Positions 21,977 to 33,436 of a stretch of 64,000 nucleotides of DNA are shown one piece after another (position 1 is the stretch's first letter; each line of letters opens with the position of its first letter). This DNA comes from Panax quinquefolius (taxonomy: Eukaryota > Streptophyta > Magnoliopsida > Apiales > Araliaceae): positions 17,338,322-17,402,321 of the forward strand of contig CM035151.1 of assembly GCA_020205615.1 (NCBI GenBank), in the 5' to 3' direction. Position numbers and translations under genes: made by a program. The notes beneath the pieces were generated by a model. The model saw only the letters and a list, made by a program, of their open reading frames with translations, was not told the origin of the DNA and made no database searches.

Positions 21977-24483
21977 TGTGACGCCCCCAAAATAGGTTCA
22001 ATACCAACCCATTCTGAGTCGCCAAATACATGGTACGAAAATTCAAATACAAATCTTTTATAACAAAAGGTCGTGAGCAATACGACCATACAACTGTGAG
22101 TTTGAATACAAATCGTATATAATACGAAATTTAAATATTTAAATTCATCTCTTATTTATTACAATCATTATCTCACTATTTTATAGAATAGTGAGGACTT
22201 CACATATCTAACTCTCTTTCCATCACACTGCTCCCCAACTAGTCCCCGCGATATTCTCATTTTCTCAAGAGGATAGATAGATAAAAAGGTGAGCTCAACT
22301 AGCCCAGTAAGAAATATTATGACTAAGATAATGAAAAACAAATTATCGTTAGCCTTCAACAATTCAGATAAAATATTATGGACAACAAGTTTTAGATCAA
22401 TAATCGCAGCGGAAATAACATTTCATTAGAAGGGTTAAGTAGAGAATGAAGTCTACTATCTTCTATGATTTAAAAGTCCATCATCAATATTTTATCCCTG
22501 TAACATCAATCAATATACATCTCGAATCAAATATTCAACTTTGCACTACGGGCCAAAGATATTCATTTGTATCACCAGTTGGTCATATTCATCTCAACAC
22601 CTGTCATCTTTGCACTACGGGCCAAAGATATTCATCAGGTAATCATTCATCTTTGCACTACAGGCCAAAAATATTCAGTTATATCACCATTTAGGACTGA
22701 GAATGATAAAACACATTTTAAAGAACGAATTTAGTGAGATAAAGGATAAAGATTAAGGACTCGTATTTTAGTTTATCCAAGTTCAAAAACACTCCATAAT
22801 AATACTTTGTGGAGTAAAATTTAAGAAATAAAACTCAAAACTTGGATCCAATCAAAGATATGAACCTTAACAAACTATTTGGACAAATAGAAGAAAATTT
22901 AATTTTTCTAAGTAAGCATAATCTTAGTATTTGTGAATAATCTGATCATCGTGAATAAATAGTATCGTGAATAAGAACTCTGACATGAAAAAATAAGAAT
23001 TTCAAAATAAAATTCACGCCAATATTTTGGTATAATGATATTGAGAAGAATAACATCATTTACGAAAGAAAATAACATCCCTTACCTCGAAAAAATAAGA
23101 CTTAACTGAAGTATCGATATATAAGTCAAGGAAACTTGCAGACCAATAAAGAACTCTCAAAGTATCAAAATGCTCACAAAAATACGCTCGATAATATAGA
23201 GAGAGAAAACTTATGTTTTTGGTATGATTTTCAATTCTAACCTAAGCACCTATTTATAGGAAAATGCTTAGAACACCAAAGGAGACTAAATTAATAAAAT
23301 AATATTTTTTAATTTCTGCATGTTTTTTTTTCAAAAATCAAAAGCCACCACAAGTGGGGCCCACCCAAAAAAATCAGATTTTCCACACCAACCAAAAGTG
23401 GGTCCCACCATTTTATTTAAAAAAATTATTTATTTTTCGAAACTTCAATAATTCATAATAAATAACCCGTTAATCAGAAAAATACGAACTTTATAATAAA
23501 TAGTTCTTTTATTAGAAAAATACAAATTCTATGTCTTTCTATTGGAAATTTAATTCTCTACAACTTTGCAGAAGGAAGTTTTTCCAAATTCCCAACCAAT
23601 AATATCCAAAATCCACAAACGGGTGATTTTTAATACCTTCATTTCGATAAAATACTGATAAAACACCACAGCATTAATTTCTTCATTTATATCCACACAA
23701 AATAAATATATACATCATTTATATCCACATAAAATAAATATTTTCTTATCATATAAATTAATTATTAATTATTCACAAATAATATTATAGAATTAGAATA
23801 ATGACAATCAATCGCTTCTACAGAAAGAGGGGCTTTCCGATATAGATTTCTCCTCATCAAGCGCCTTGATTAGATTAACCTAACCCTTTCCTCGACAGTA
23901 TTCCTTTAGATATTGTCAATAATGCTATCTAATAATATTATTCAAATAATATGAATTATTAATTTGATAATTTGAAATACTGTGCAATGACAAATATAAT
24001 ATCAATGTAGCAATTATTGAATCAATAAAATATAATATTAAACAGTAATTACTGTAACAATAATTGAGTAAGTAACTTTTTACATAAGAACCAATACTTT
24101 GAATTATCGTGCGATACAATTGTCTTCTTTAACAACCGCGTATATCTTGTATTTTAACCAATTTGGGTATTTCAACAGTTCTAACGATAACAACTACGCC
24201 GTTATTTTTAGAAAACTCATTCATGTCGTTTTCTTCATCCGACAGTTATTCCGTTATGGGGCCCACAGAAGTCTGCGCCGTCATACGAATATTCCACGAC
24301 AATAAGAATATTCCACGACCAAACGAATATTCTCCGACAATTGAATATTTTATTACCACTTGTTAACTTTGAAAATTTACACATTACTCCCATAATTTAC
24401 CAATGTATTAAATCAACATCTTACTGTTTAAAACAATATATAAAGAAAATTAAATCTTTATTTATAAATTTTGGGGTCTTACA
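21977..24483 (-). repeat. 5' LTR of the nested chromovirus (2507 bp)
   Basis: It is collinear with 16026-18634, with small indels (for example around 22925-22985 in the TATTCACG repeat region). It starts TGTAAGACCCC at 24483 on the minus strand. GAATATTC sites are at 24287, 24306 and 24325. Confidence 0.9.
24287..24332. promoter_or_regulatory. Triple GAATATTC cluster in LTR (HSE-like)
   Basis: GAATATTC occurs at 24287-24294, 24306-24313 and 24325-24332, spaced 19 bp. Confidence 0.5.
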
Positions 24484-24488
24484 GTTTT
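24484..24488. repeat. Target-site duplication GTTTT (right)
   Basis: This pairs with 16021-16025. Confidence 0.9.
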
Positions 24489-24528
24489 CGTTGATTCCGA
24501 GGACGGAATCCTTATAAGGAGGGAAGGA
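24489..24528 (+). other. Pol-end motif and polypurine tract of the large element
   Basis: GATTCCGAGGACGGAATCC is followed by the purine-rich TTATAAGGAGGGAAGGA and then the 3' LTR start TGTGACATCCC. It is the counterpart of the CGAGGACGAAATT...GGAGG ends of the other chromoviruses here. Confidence 0.6.
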
Positions 24529-25713
24529 TGTGACATCCCAGATTTTTTAGAATTTATAAATAAGAATTTAATAAATAAAATTCTTATTTTAAGATGCTCG
24601 AGTGCGAGTATGTGTATATGTGAGAAATATTATGAAATATGTGATTTTATATGAAGGTAATTTAAATGTTAATTTTAATATTTATTGGAGTAAATAAATA
24701 TTTTAAGTGAATTATTTATTGAGTTAAATAAATAATTACATGATTTTTATGGAGTAATGTAATTAAGTGCAATTTATTAATTAAATGAATATGTGGTATT
24801 TAATTTAATTGTTATAATGATTTTATGTTATAGTTCTAATTTAATTGAGATAATTAAACTATATGAGTTATGTGATGTAGTGTTACATGTATTATAATTA
24901 GCGAGTAATTATAATGTGACAATTTTATGTGATTGATTGATGTTAAACTTTTAATTAATTAAATTATAATGTTGGGATTTAATTAATTAAGGGATAACAT
25001 TAAGATTATGTGTTAAAGGATTTATTAAAATAATAAAAAGAGTTTTTAAAATCGTTTTCCCAAACAAGGCCCTTGCACCATTTTTAAATCCGTTTTGCCA
25101 AACGGGACCTTAACTATTAAAACCTGTTTTTAAAATGATGAGTTTTGCCAAACAAGCCTTAGGGCTTTTCAAATTCAAACTTGTAACTTATGTGATTAAT
25201 TGTATTTATGTTAATTATTATAGTGTAATTATATTGTATAAGTTATATATCATATGTATATACAATATACGGTAAGTTAAAAAAAAATTAGTACGTTAGT
25301 TTTTGCAAAACAAATAAAGAAAACAAGAGAAGAGAAGAGGGATGATCAGAGAAGAAGAAGAAGAAGAAGAAGAAGAAGAAGAAGAAGGAAACCTTGAGAA
25401 AACAAGAGAAAAGCTTTCATCATCTCCATCTCTCTCTTAATTCAAAACTAGTAAGGTTATAATCTTAACCCTTATACTCAATTAATATGAGTTGTGTTTC
25501 TTCTTTGTAAAATTAGGTTTTTATGATTATAAATTTATATGTATATATGGTGTTCATATGTTTTTGTATGTAATTGTATGCGATGAAAGGATTTTCAAAT
25601 TACAATTGTTGTAAAAACAAGTTTTGAAGTTATGTTCTTATATGTTCTCATAATTTTAGAATTCTATGTAAAAATCTTTTGGTGAAACTTCATAATTTTG
25701 ATATGTGAATGAG

Positions 25714-25753
<40 letters not shown>

Positions 25754-27900
25754 TTACATGAGATTTTTTTTAGTGGTTTAAGAGTTTCAAGTCACTAGGA
25801 CATGATGAACATGATGAAATCATGTTCATGGTGTTTGATTATGAAGTTATGTTGAAAATTATTCTTAAGTCATTGATGAAAACATGAAGTTATGAGTAAT
25901 ATGTGATATAGCATGAGTATATATGAGTTATATGGTTGTTGTAGAAATTCAATCCATGTAAATTTGGATAAACAAGAGGAATTATGTTTATAGTGATTTT
26001 CTTTAAATCAATTTCTGAAAATAGCTTTTAAAACTATCAAATTAGTGTTTGATGATGGGTTATTGTTGAAATTGATCATTTATTATGTAGTATGTTAAGA
26101 ATAGAATTCAATACAATTGAAATTACTTGAATTGATCGAAAAACGAATTCGTAATAGCAATTTTCGTCAAGAACGTTTGATTTTGTGTTTTCTTCAAAAA
26201 TTATGAAAAACCTTGGTTTTGATTATGTGTTATAAGAATTATATGTGTTATAATCATGTTAATGGGTTCAAAATATTGTTTGTCACAAGTTTCATGTTTG
26301 TCATGTTGGGAAAAATCAAATTCAGTGTGACGGAATAAGTCAAATTGGCTTATTTCTCCACCAGTTCGCTAGCCAGGACCTCCACCAGCAGTTGGACCCG
26401 CCCCAGCGGGGCTTTTGCCCTTGGGGGACCCGCCCCAGCGGGTGGACTTGCTGTCCGGAGTTGTTCAGTCGTTCTTATGCGAAACTGTTTTGACATCTGT
26501 TACTAAAATGACCATAACGTTTTCATACGAACTCCGATTGAGGAGATTCAAGATGATTCAGAACGAGCACGAGTAGACCTACAACTTTTGTTCTTTAAGT
26601 TTTTCAATTTGAGATCAGTAGCTAGGGTCAAAATGGTCATTTTTGTGACTATTGCGTATTCAGAGGCAATCGGAGGGCGTCGGGCATGCACATACGCAAG
26701 TATAGTGTTGTCGACGATGTTAGATGTTGTTATAAGTTATAAAACATGAATGTTAGTAAATATTTAACTTAAAGTATAGTTTATGAAATTTGATTAACGT
26801 AAGATGTAATTATAATTGATTAATTATGTGAAATGTAATATGATTATGTGAGGTGATTAAATTACATGGTGATTAACTATTAACTTAGTAGTTAATGAGG
26901 AATAAGTTAATCTAAATTGGTTCACTAACGATGAAGATTAGCTATGTAGTACTTAATTTATATCGTTAATTATACATATGATTTGACAGCGAATGTCAAA
27001 CGAGTAAATGGAAGAGAATTACGAAGTGTAAATTAGAAAGTGTAAATTAGAATTTACTTAGAAGTTTGATAAGCGTTGCTAAGTGACTAATAATTGATGC
27101 GTATGATAATACGTTATGTAGGATCATGAAGCAGATTATATTAAGCAGTTTTTCGGTAATTGGTAATCTACAGAGCCAGAAAAGTCTTTCGGTTACTATT
27201 TTCTATATGAACTTGATAACATTATGAACTGTTTTAAACTGTATTGCAAAGAGCATGCTATGTTATATATATGTTGCAAGCCTGAAATGTGAAAGTCAAT
27301 TTATGACTACACTGATTTAGAAATGTTGATTGAGTAAGGAACTCAATCTTTATATTTGTTATGTGATTAAAGCATGTATGTCATTTTACTTTAATATTAT
27401 GAGATGAATGTTAAGCATGCTAATTATGTGCTACGTGATACATGTAAACTGTTAGTTCTTATTGAGCTGTCGAGCTCACTCTTGCAAATAACTATTTTTG
27501 CAGGTCAAGGATGCAAGGTAAAGATACGTGTTAAGTGATTTATAGAATTCAATGTTCAAGGATATTAGTTATATTAAATTTCAAATCTTAGTTGATGTTG
27601 TGATTGTAATTTAACTGTTGAGTTGTAAGTTAAGCGATCCGACGTATAACGGACATTGATTATTGATGTAAGACTTTGTATAGTCCTGTCGTGGTAGTGA
27701 TTCATGTAATGGAATTGAATCAAACATTTCTAATGTAAAGGTTGCGATTCAGGGCAATAAAGAAAGATTTTATAAAAAATTTAATTATTTCGCATTTATG
27801 TAAAGATTGTATATCGAATAATGATGTAAAGTTAGAATAAAGTTGTATTGTTAACGATTGATAAAGAGAATATTATTGTATGAATTTTGGGTTCGTTACA
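24529..27900 (+). repeat. 3' LTR of the large element (3372 bp)
   Basis: It is collinear with 10240-13558. It has an extended GAA run (about 25352-25387) and TA run (about 25718-25750), and ends GGGTTCGTTACA, followed by the TTACA duplication. Confidence 0.88.
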
Positions 27901-27905
27901 TTACA
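27901..27905. repeat. Target-site duplication TTACA (right)
   Basis: This pairs with 10235-10239. Confidence 0.85.
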
Positions 27906-27939
27906 TATAGCCTAAGGACACTCGCTCCTAAAGTTTATA
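27906..27939 (-). mobile_element. Leader fragment of an older minus-strand LTR element, ending in TSD TTATA
   Basis: If the insertion at 27940-36078 is removed, this stretch joins 36084-36104 and reads, on the minus strand, primer-binding site TGGTATCAGAGC, then GTAGTTATAAACTTTAGG and CCTTAGGCTATA. This resembles the leader after the primer-binding site at 13561. Its last five bases TTATA (27935-27939) are the target duplication. Confidence 0.65.
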
Positions 27940-28090
27940 TGTATGACCCCAAATTTTATAAATAAAGATTTAATTTTCTTTATATATTATTTTAAATGAT
28001 GAAGGTGTTGATTTAATACATGTGGTAAGTTATGGGAGTAATGTGCAAATTTTCATAGTTAACAAGTGGTAATAAAATATTCAATTGTTT

Positions 28091-28135
28091 GAATATTCAT
28101 TGGTGGTGGAATATTCTTGTTATCGGGGAATATTC
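28091..28135. promoter_or_regulatory. Triple GAATATTC cluster in LTR (HSE-like)
   Basis: GAATATTC occurs at 28091-28098, 28109-28116 and 28128-28135, about 1 kb upstream of the TATA box. Confidence 0.5.
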
Positions 28136-29141
28136 GTACGACGGCGCAGACTTCTGTGGGCCCCATAACGGAATAACTGTCGGATGAAGAAAATAACAGG
28201 AATGAGTTTTCTAATAATAACGGCGTAGTTGTTACCGTTAGAACTGTTTAAATACCCCGTGGTTAAAATACGATGAATATGGATGTTCAGACAAGAAAGA
28301 CAATCGTATCGCATGATAATTCTAAATTATTGGTTCTTACGTAAGAAGACACTTACTCAATTATTGTTACAGTATTTACTGTTTAATATTTTATTGATTC
28401 AGTAATTGTATAATATTTTATTGATTCAATAATTGCTACGATGATATTATAATTTTCATTGCACGGTTTTTCAAATTATCAAATTAATAATTCATATTAT
28501 TTGAATAATATTATTAGATAGCATTATTGGCAATGTCTAAGGAAGCGTTGTCGAGGAAATGGTTTAGGTTAATCTAATTGCGCGCCAGTAAGGAGAAATC
28601 CTTATTGGAAAGCCCTCTCTTTCCTGGGAACGACCTGGTTGTCATTATTGTGATTCATTAATATTATTTGTGAATAATTAATTAATAATTTATATGATAA
28701 GTAAATATTTATTTTATGTGGATATAAATGATGGATATATTTATTTTATGTGGTTATAAATGAAGGAATTAAGGCTGAGGTGTTTTATCAGTATTTTGTC
28801 GGAATGAAGGTATTAAAAATCATTCGTTTGTGGATTTCGGCTATTTTCAGTTGGGAATTTGGAAAAACTTCTTTCTGCAAAGTTGTAGAGAATTAAAATT
28901 CCTATGGAAAAGATATAGAGTTCGTATTTTTCTGATTAACGGGTTATTTATTATGAATTATTGAAGTTTTGAAAAATAAATATTTTTTTAAAATAAAATG
29001 GTGGGCCCCACTTTTGGTTGGTGTAGAAAATCTGATATTTGGGTGGGCCCCACTGAGGTGGCTAAGTTTTTAAAAACGTGTGCGTAGAAAAAATATATTA
29101 TTTTATTAATTTAGTCTCCTTTGGTGTTCTAAGCATTTTCC

Positions 29142-29149
29142 TATAAATA
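29142..29149 (+). promoter_or_regulatory. LTR TATA box
   Basis: TATAAATA lies in the conserved context CCTATAAATAGGTGC, found in every LTR of this family here (34681 in the 3' LTR; about 38548 in the related element at 37284). It probably marks the start of the transcribed R region. Confidence 0.65.
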
Positions 29150-30542
29150 GGTGCTTAGGTTAGAATTGAAAATCACACCAGAAACATAAGTTTTCTCTCT
29201 ATATATTATCGAGCGTATTTTTGTGAGTATTTTGATACTTTAAGAGTTATTATTCAGTGCAAGTTTCTTTCAGCACTATATCCGATATTCCAGCCAAAAT
29301 TACTCTTCGATTAATGTAAGGGATGTTATTTTCTTTCGTAAATGATGTTATTCTTCTCGATATCATTATATCAAATTATTGGCATGAATTTTATTACGAA
29401 ATTATTACTTTTTTCGTCAGGATTACTATTCACGATACTGACCTTATTAACGATATCGGACTATTCACTTAATACTCTTTATTCATGAGTATTATTCACG
29501 AAGTATGATTTTTCTTATAAAATTTCTATCATTTTTATGTCGGGGTTACTATTCACGTATGCGGCACTTTTCACGTATACGGCACTATTCACAAATATGG
29601 TACTATGCACCAAAAAAATTATTTTTTTCTATTTGTCCAAGTTGCTTGTTAAGGTTCATATCTTTGATTGGATCCAAGTTTTGAGCTTTATTCTTGAATT
29701 TTTCTTCACAAAGTATTATTATGGAGTATTTTTGAACTTAGATAAACTAAAATACGAATTCCTAATCTTTGTCCTTTATCTCACTGGATCCGTTATTCGT
29801 ATTATTTTTCATCATTCTCAGTTCTAAATGGTGATATAACTAAATATCTTTGGCCTGTAGTGCAAAGATGAATGATTATCTGATGAATATCTTTGGCCTA
29901 TAGTGCAAAGATGACAGGTGTTGAGATGAACATGACCAACTGGTGATACAAATGAATATCTTTGGCCCATAGTGCAAAGATGAATATTTGATTCGAGATG
30001 TATATTGATTGATGCTACAGAGATAAAATATTGATGATGGACTTTTAAATCATAGAAGATAGTAGACTTCATTCTCTACTTAACCCTTCTAATGAACTGT
30101 TATTTCCGCTGCGAGTATTGATCTAAAACTTGTTGTCCATAATATTTTATCTAAATTGTTGAAGACTAACAATAATTTATTTCTCATTATCTTAGTCATA
30201 ATATTCCTTACTGGGCTAGTTGAGCTCACCCCTTTTATCTATTGTCCCCTTCAGGAAATGAGAATATCGCGGGGACTAGTCGGGGAACAGTGTGATGGGC
30301 AGAGTTAGATCTGTTGAAGTCCTCACTATTCTATAAAATAGTGAGATAATAATTGTAATAAATAAGGAATGAATTTGAATGTTTAAATTTCGTATTATAT
30401 ACGATTTGTATTCAAACTCACAGTTGTATGGTCGTATTTCCCACGACCTTTTGATATAAAAGATTTGTATTTGGAATTCTGTACCATGTATTTGGCGACT
30501 CAAAATGGGTTGGTATTGAACTTATTTTGGGGGCGTCACAGT

Positions 30543-30554
30543 TGGTATCAGAGC
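30543..30554 (+). other. Primer-binding site (initiator tRNA-Met)
   Basis: TGGTATCAGAGC starts two bases after the LTR end. Confidence 0.9.
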
Positions 30555-30736
30555 TTAGGGATATGATCTCTGGCGGAGATCTGAAAATAGAACTAGGAGG
30601 GGAGAGACGAGTAAAACCTTCGCTAGTGTGTCCTACCTAAGCTTATGTGGTATTTAATTGGTCGGTCGGAACATAGGATTAATATGTGATATGTTAATTT
30701 GTTTAATTAACCCTTGTTTTATGGCAGTATTTGAGA

Positions 30737-31552
30737 ATGGCAGCTGAAAATCTAAACAATGGAGTGAATGAGACTGTTGAAGCATGACCAATCACCAACC
30801 AGGATAATGTGATGTCAGGCGAAGAAGAAATTAGAGATATCCATGTGGTGAATGAAGAATTAATAGTTGCACCCGAGCTAGTCACAGAGGTAGCAGCTGA
30901 GAGTGAGGAAGAAGAAAAACCGGATGAGGATTTATTAGGAGAACTTTATGATCGAAATGTAGAATTGCAAAATCGTATTCATGAGTTAGAAGAGCAGGCT
31001 GAAGAATGGTAAACGGTTGTGAAGCAAAAGGATGCAACAATTCAAGCTTGTGTTACCCGATATGTGTTGCTTGAAGAGAAGCACTCTTTGGCAGAGTATA
31101 AGATGATAAAGCTGGAATCTGAGAATTCAAATGTCAAGGATCAACTGAAAGAAGAAACAACTGAACAAGTGAGAATGAAGGATGCATGGGTAAAAGCCAC
31201 AAGACGCGTTGATATTGTGGAAAGAAAAGTCCGATCCAAGAAGGCTAAAATAGATGATATATATTTCTCTTTTTGGACAACAATTGGGAGAACCCAACAT
31301 CGAGCTTTGAATTACCCTGTACATTGTGGTCAATCCCAATTCGATATGGATCGAAGATTAATGATTCAGATCATGAAATAGGAGTACGACGAAGTAGTTG
31401 AGGGTGGAATATGCCCTATAGCAAAAATCATTTCTAGCGGTAATGATGACACCAAAGGCTGTCCCAGACAAGTCAAAATCAGTGGTTCAAGTGAGAGCGA
31501 TTTTCGTAACTTCCCAAAAAGCGAGGAACCGAACGAAGTTATCACGGGTTAG
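30737..31552 (+). pseudogene. Chimeric ORF: gag N-terminus fused to an unknown coiled-coil-like protein
   Basis: One frame of 272 codons runs from ATG 30737 to TAG 31550-31552, with three internal stops (TGA 30785, TAA 31010, TAG 31379). The first about 25 codons match the gag start of the nested element at 21786 (MAAENLNNGVNETVE against MAAENLSNGVNETVE). From about 30814 to 31410 the sequence has no relation to Gag: it is rich in Glu and Lys, with likely coiled-coil segments (ELYDRNVELQNRIHELEEQ; the LEEKHSLAEY region; WVKATRRVDIVERKV). At about 31411 (ICPIAK) it rejoins the family sequence at the last Cys of the zinc knuckle, and the frame stays open across both junctions. The Retrotrans_gag domain and the rest of the zinc knuckle are absent. 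I do not recognise the inserted segment; it may be a captured host exon, another element's ORF, or a divergent structural protein. Confidence 0.75.
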
Positions 31553-32580
31553 TTAATCATAAATTTTTGTGAAGTCTTTACCTTAGTAGATACCGGTTCT
31601 ACCCATTCTGTTATTTCACCTACTTGTGCTCAACGTTTGAACTTGAATTCTGAGAAATTAGACTTTGACTTATCTATTGAAAATCCGTTGGGGGAAACCT
31701 TCGTTACATCTATAGTTTACAAATCTTGTTGATTAAAATTGGTACCCTCACACTTCCTGTTGATCTTATATCTTTGAAAATTCTTGCATTTGATGTGATT
31801 TTTTTGAATCAATTGGTTAAACACTCATCATGCCAAAATTGATTGTGTCGTAAGGTTGTTAGCTTTCATTCAAACAACCAGACCATTAAAATCAATCAAT
31901 GTCATTCCAAGTAACAAAACTATTCGTTTATTAAAAAACGGATGTCAAGCTTTCTTAGCCCATGTCACTGATTTAAATCAAAATACATCAGATTTGAATG
32001 ATATTTTTGTTGTTAATGAGTTTCTTGATGTATTTTTCAAAGAATTTCCTGGTCTACCCCAGAACGTGAAGTTAAAATTTTTATTGACCTTGAACCCAAT
32101 ACAAAACTCATTTCTAAAACCTCATATCGAATGGCTCCTATTGAACTTCAGGAGTTGTTAGACATCAATTTTATTCGTTCTAGTACATCTCTTTGGGGTG
32201 CTTTTGTTTTATTCGTAAAGAAGAAAGACGGCAGTATACAACGTTGTATTGATTATCGGAAGTTGAACCATGTCACCATCAAGAATAGGTATCTGTTACC
32301 TCGTATTGATAACCTGGTCAACCAATTGTGAGGTGTTGTCCAAGGTTGGGACATAAGTTACAGTTGGTATCAAATATTTGGATCATTTCGTGCTTGTTAT
32401 TATTGATAACATCCTAATATACTCCAAAAGCCTCAAATATTTTTTCCAAAAAGAACTCAATATGTGAATACGACGTTGGTTGTAGCCGTTGAAAGATTAC
32501 GATCATACCATCCAATACCAATCGATCTGGAAAAAACGAACATGGTAGCTGACGCGTTGAGTAGAAGATCGTATGCGGGT
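31553..32580 (+). pseudogene. pol: Protease, RT start and RNase H end remnant
   Basis: The protease active site is preserved as LVDTGSTHS (about 31577-31605). The protease-RT linker follows (31856-32100, [18 protein letters not shown]), then the RT N-terminus (32131-32331: [35 protein letters not shown]). After VNQL the sequence jumps, at the same point as in the element at 16026-24483, to TTGGTATCAAATATTTGGAT and a YLDH/IID-type scrap, then to the RNase H end (DALSRRS, about 32550). Stops and frameshifts are many. The catalytic palm is gone. Confidence 0.8.
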
Positions 32581-33436
32581 ACAAGTGTGATACTGTCAAC
32601 ACGAAACCCATTTTGTATAACGTACAAAGGATGAAGATAGAGTTAAAGACTCCGAAGACCCACGTAATGATGTCAAATATACGTGTAGAACCAGCTTTAA
32701 TGGATAGAGTTAAAGTTGCACAATCTACAGATCCGGAGCTGACGAATATGAAGAAGAAGATGTTATTCCAGAAATAAGAATCGATGAAGAGGGAATACTT
32801 CGAGTCAAATCCAGACTTTATGTTCCTAACGACTCTGAATTGAAGTATAGAATCATGATGGAAACACACAACGCACCGTTCGCAATCCATCTTGAAAGTA
32901 CCAAAATGTATCGTGATCGTCAATATACAATTTGGTGGAGTAATATGAAAAGAGAGATCGCGGAGTTTATCTCGAGGTATTTAACGTGTAAACGTGTCAA
33001 AACGGAGCATTGAGTGCCAAAGGGTCAGTTGCAGAAAGTTATGGACACCGATTTATAATTTATTGGTCCATTTGAAATTCTTGACCGAGTAGGAACTGTG
33101 GCCTATAGACTCGCTTTATCTCTAAGCATGTCTCATGTTTATAACATTTTTCACATATCTGTGCTACGTAAATATGCGAAAGACCCAAACCACATTATTG
33201 AGTTATAATCAGACGAGATAGCTGAAGATTTAACGTACGAGGAGGTACCTGTCAAGATCTTGGATAGGAAGGAGCATATTCTACGCTCAAAGGATATACC
33301 ACAAGTCAAAGTTTTGTGGAGAAACTATGTTATTGAGAAAATGACCTGGGAGTTGGAATCGGAAATGAAAGAGAGGTATCCTCACCTTTTTGACATACCA
33401 GGTACGTACGTCAATTTCGAGGATGAAATTTCATAA
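32581..33436 (+). pseudogene. pol: Integrase zinc region, integrase C-terminus and chromodomain-like tail
   Basis: Broken-frame matches to the H2C2 region come first, then the junction QLQKVMDTDL, IGPFEILDRVG, YRLALSLSMSHVYN and LRKYAKDPNHI. After a stop comes a chromodomain-like tail (VKILDRKEH, VKVLWRNYVIEKMTWELESE) ending in TAA at 33434-33436. The junction from the zinc region straight to QLQKVMDTDL is the same as in the element at 16026-24483, and removes the integrase catalytic core. Confidence 0.8.

Larger units (their letters stand above)
16026..24483 (-). mobile_element. Deleted Tekay/Del-like chromovirus nested in the larger element
   Basis: The element reads right to left: 5' LTR (24483-21977), TGGTATCAGAGC primer-binding site, gag, degraded protease, reverse transcriptase start, deleted RT/RNase H, integrase zinc region fused to the integrase C-terminus, chromodomain-like tail, polypurine tract, 3' LTR (18634-16026). 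The interior is only 3.3 kb; much of RT/RNase H and the integrase catalytic core are gone. GTTTT target duplications are perfect. It shares its deletion junctions with the element at 27940-36078. Confidence 0.9.
10240..27900 (+). mobile_element. Large LTR retrotransposon, mostly non-coding interior, hosting a nested element
   Basis: The two LTRs (10240-13558 and 24529-27900) start TGTGACATCCCAG and end TTCGTTACA or TCGTTACA, and are flanked by TTACA duplications. A TGGTATCAAAGC primer-binding site sits 2 nt after the left LTR, so the element is on the plus strand. Without the nested insertion at 16026-24483 the interior is about 2.5 kb and has no credible gag or pol frame, which resembles a LARD-type non-autonomous element. 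The interior also holds two separate pol-end-like motifs and an LTR-like start (15742), so it may be a composite. Confidence 0.85.
27940..30540 (+). repeat. 5' LTR of the chimeric chromovirus (2601 bp)
   Basis: It starts TGTATGACCCC (family consensus TGTAAGACCCC) and ends TTTTGGGGGCGTCACA. Its TATA box TATAAATA is at 29142-29149. Downstream come TATTCACG repeats (about 29545-29610) and three ATCTTTGG...GCAAAGAT units (about 29846-29975). Confidence 0.9.

Noticed and set aside
22446..22694. Small recurrent frame of about 82 codons (also at 29824-30072 and 35362-35610) in chromovirus LTRs
   Set aside because: It follows the ATCTTTG/CAAAGAT repeat and its flanks in LTR DNA; recurrence is explained by LTR copies and it reads antisense to the element in each case except by chance orientation. 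No protein evidence.
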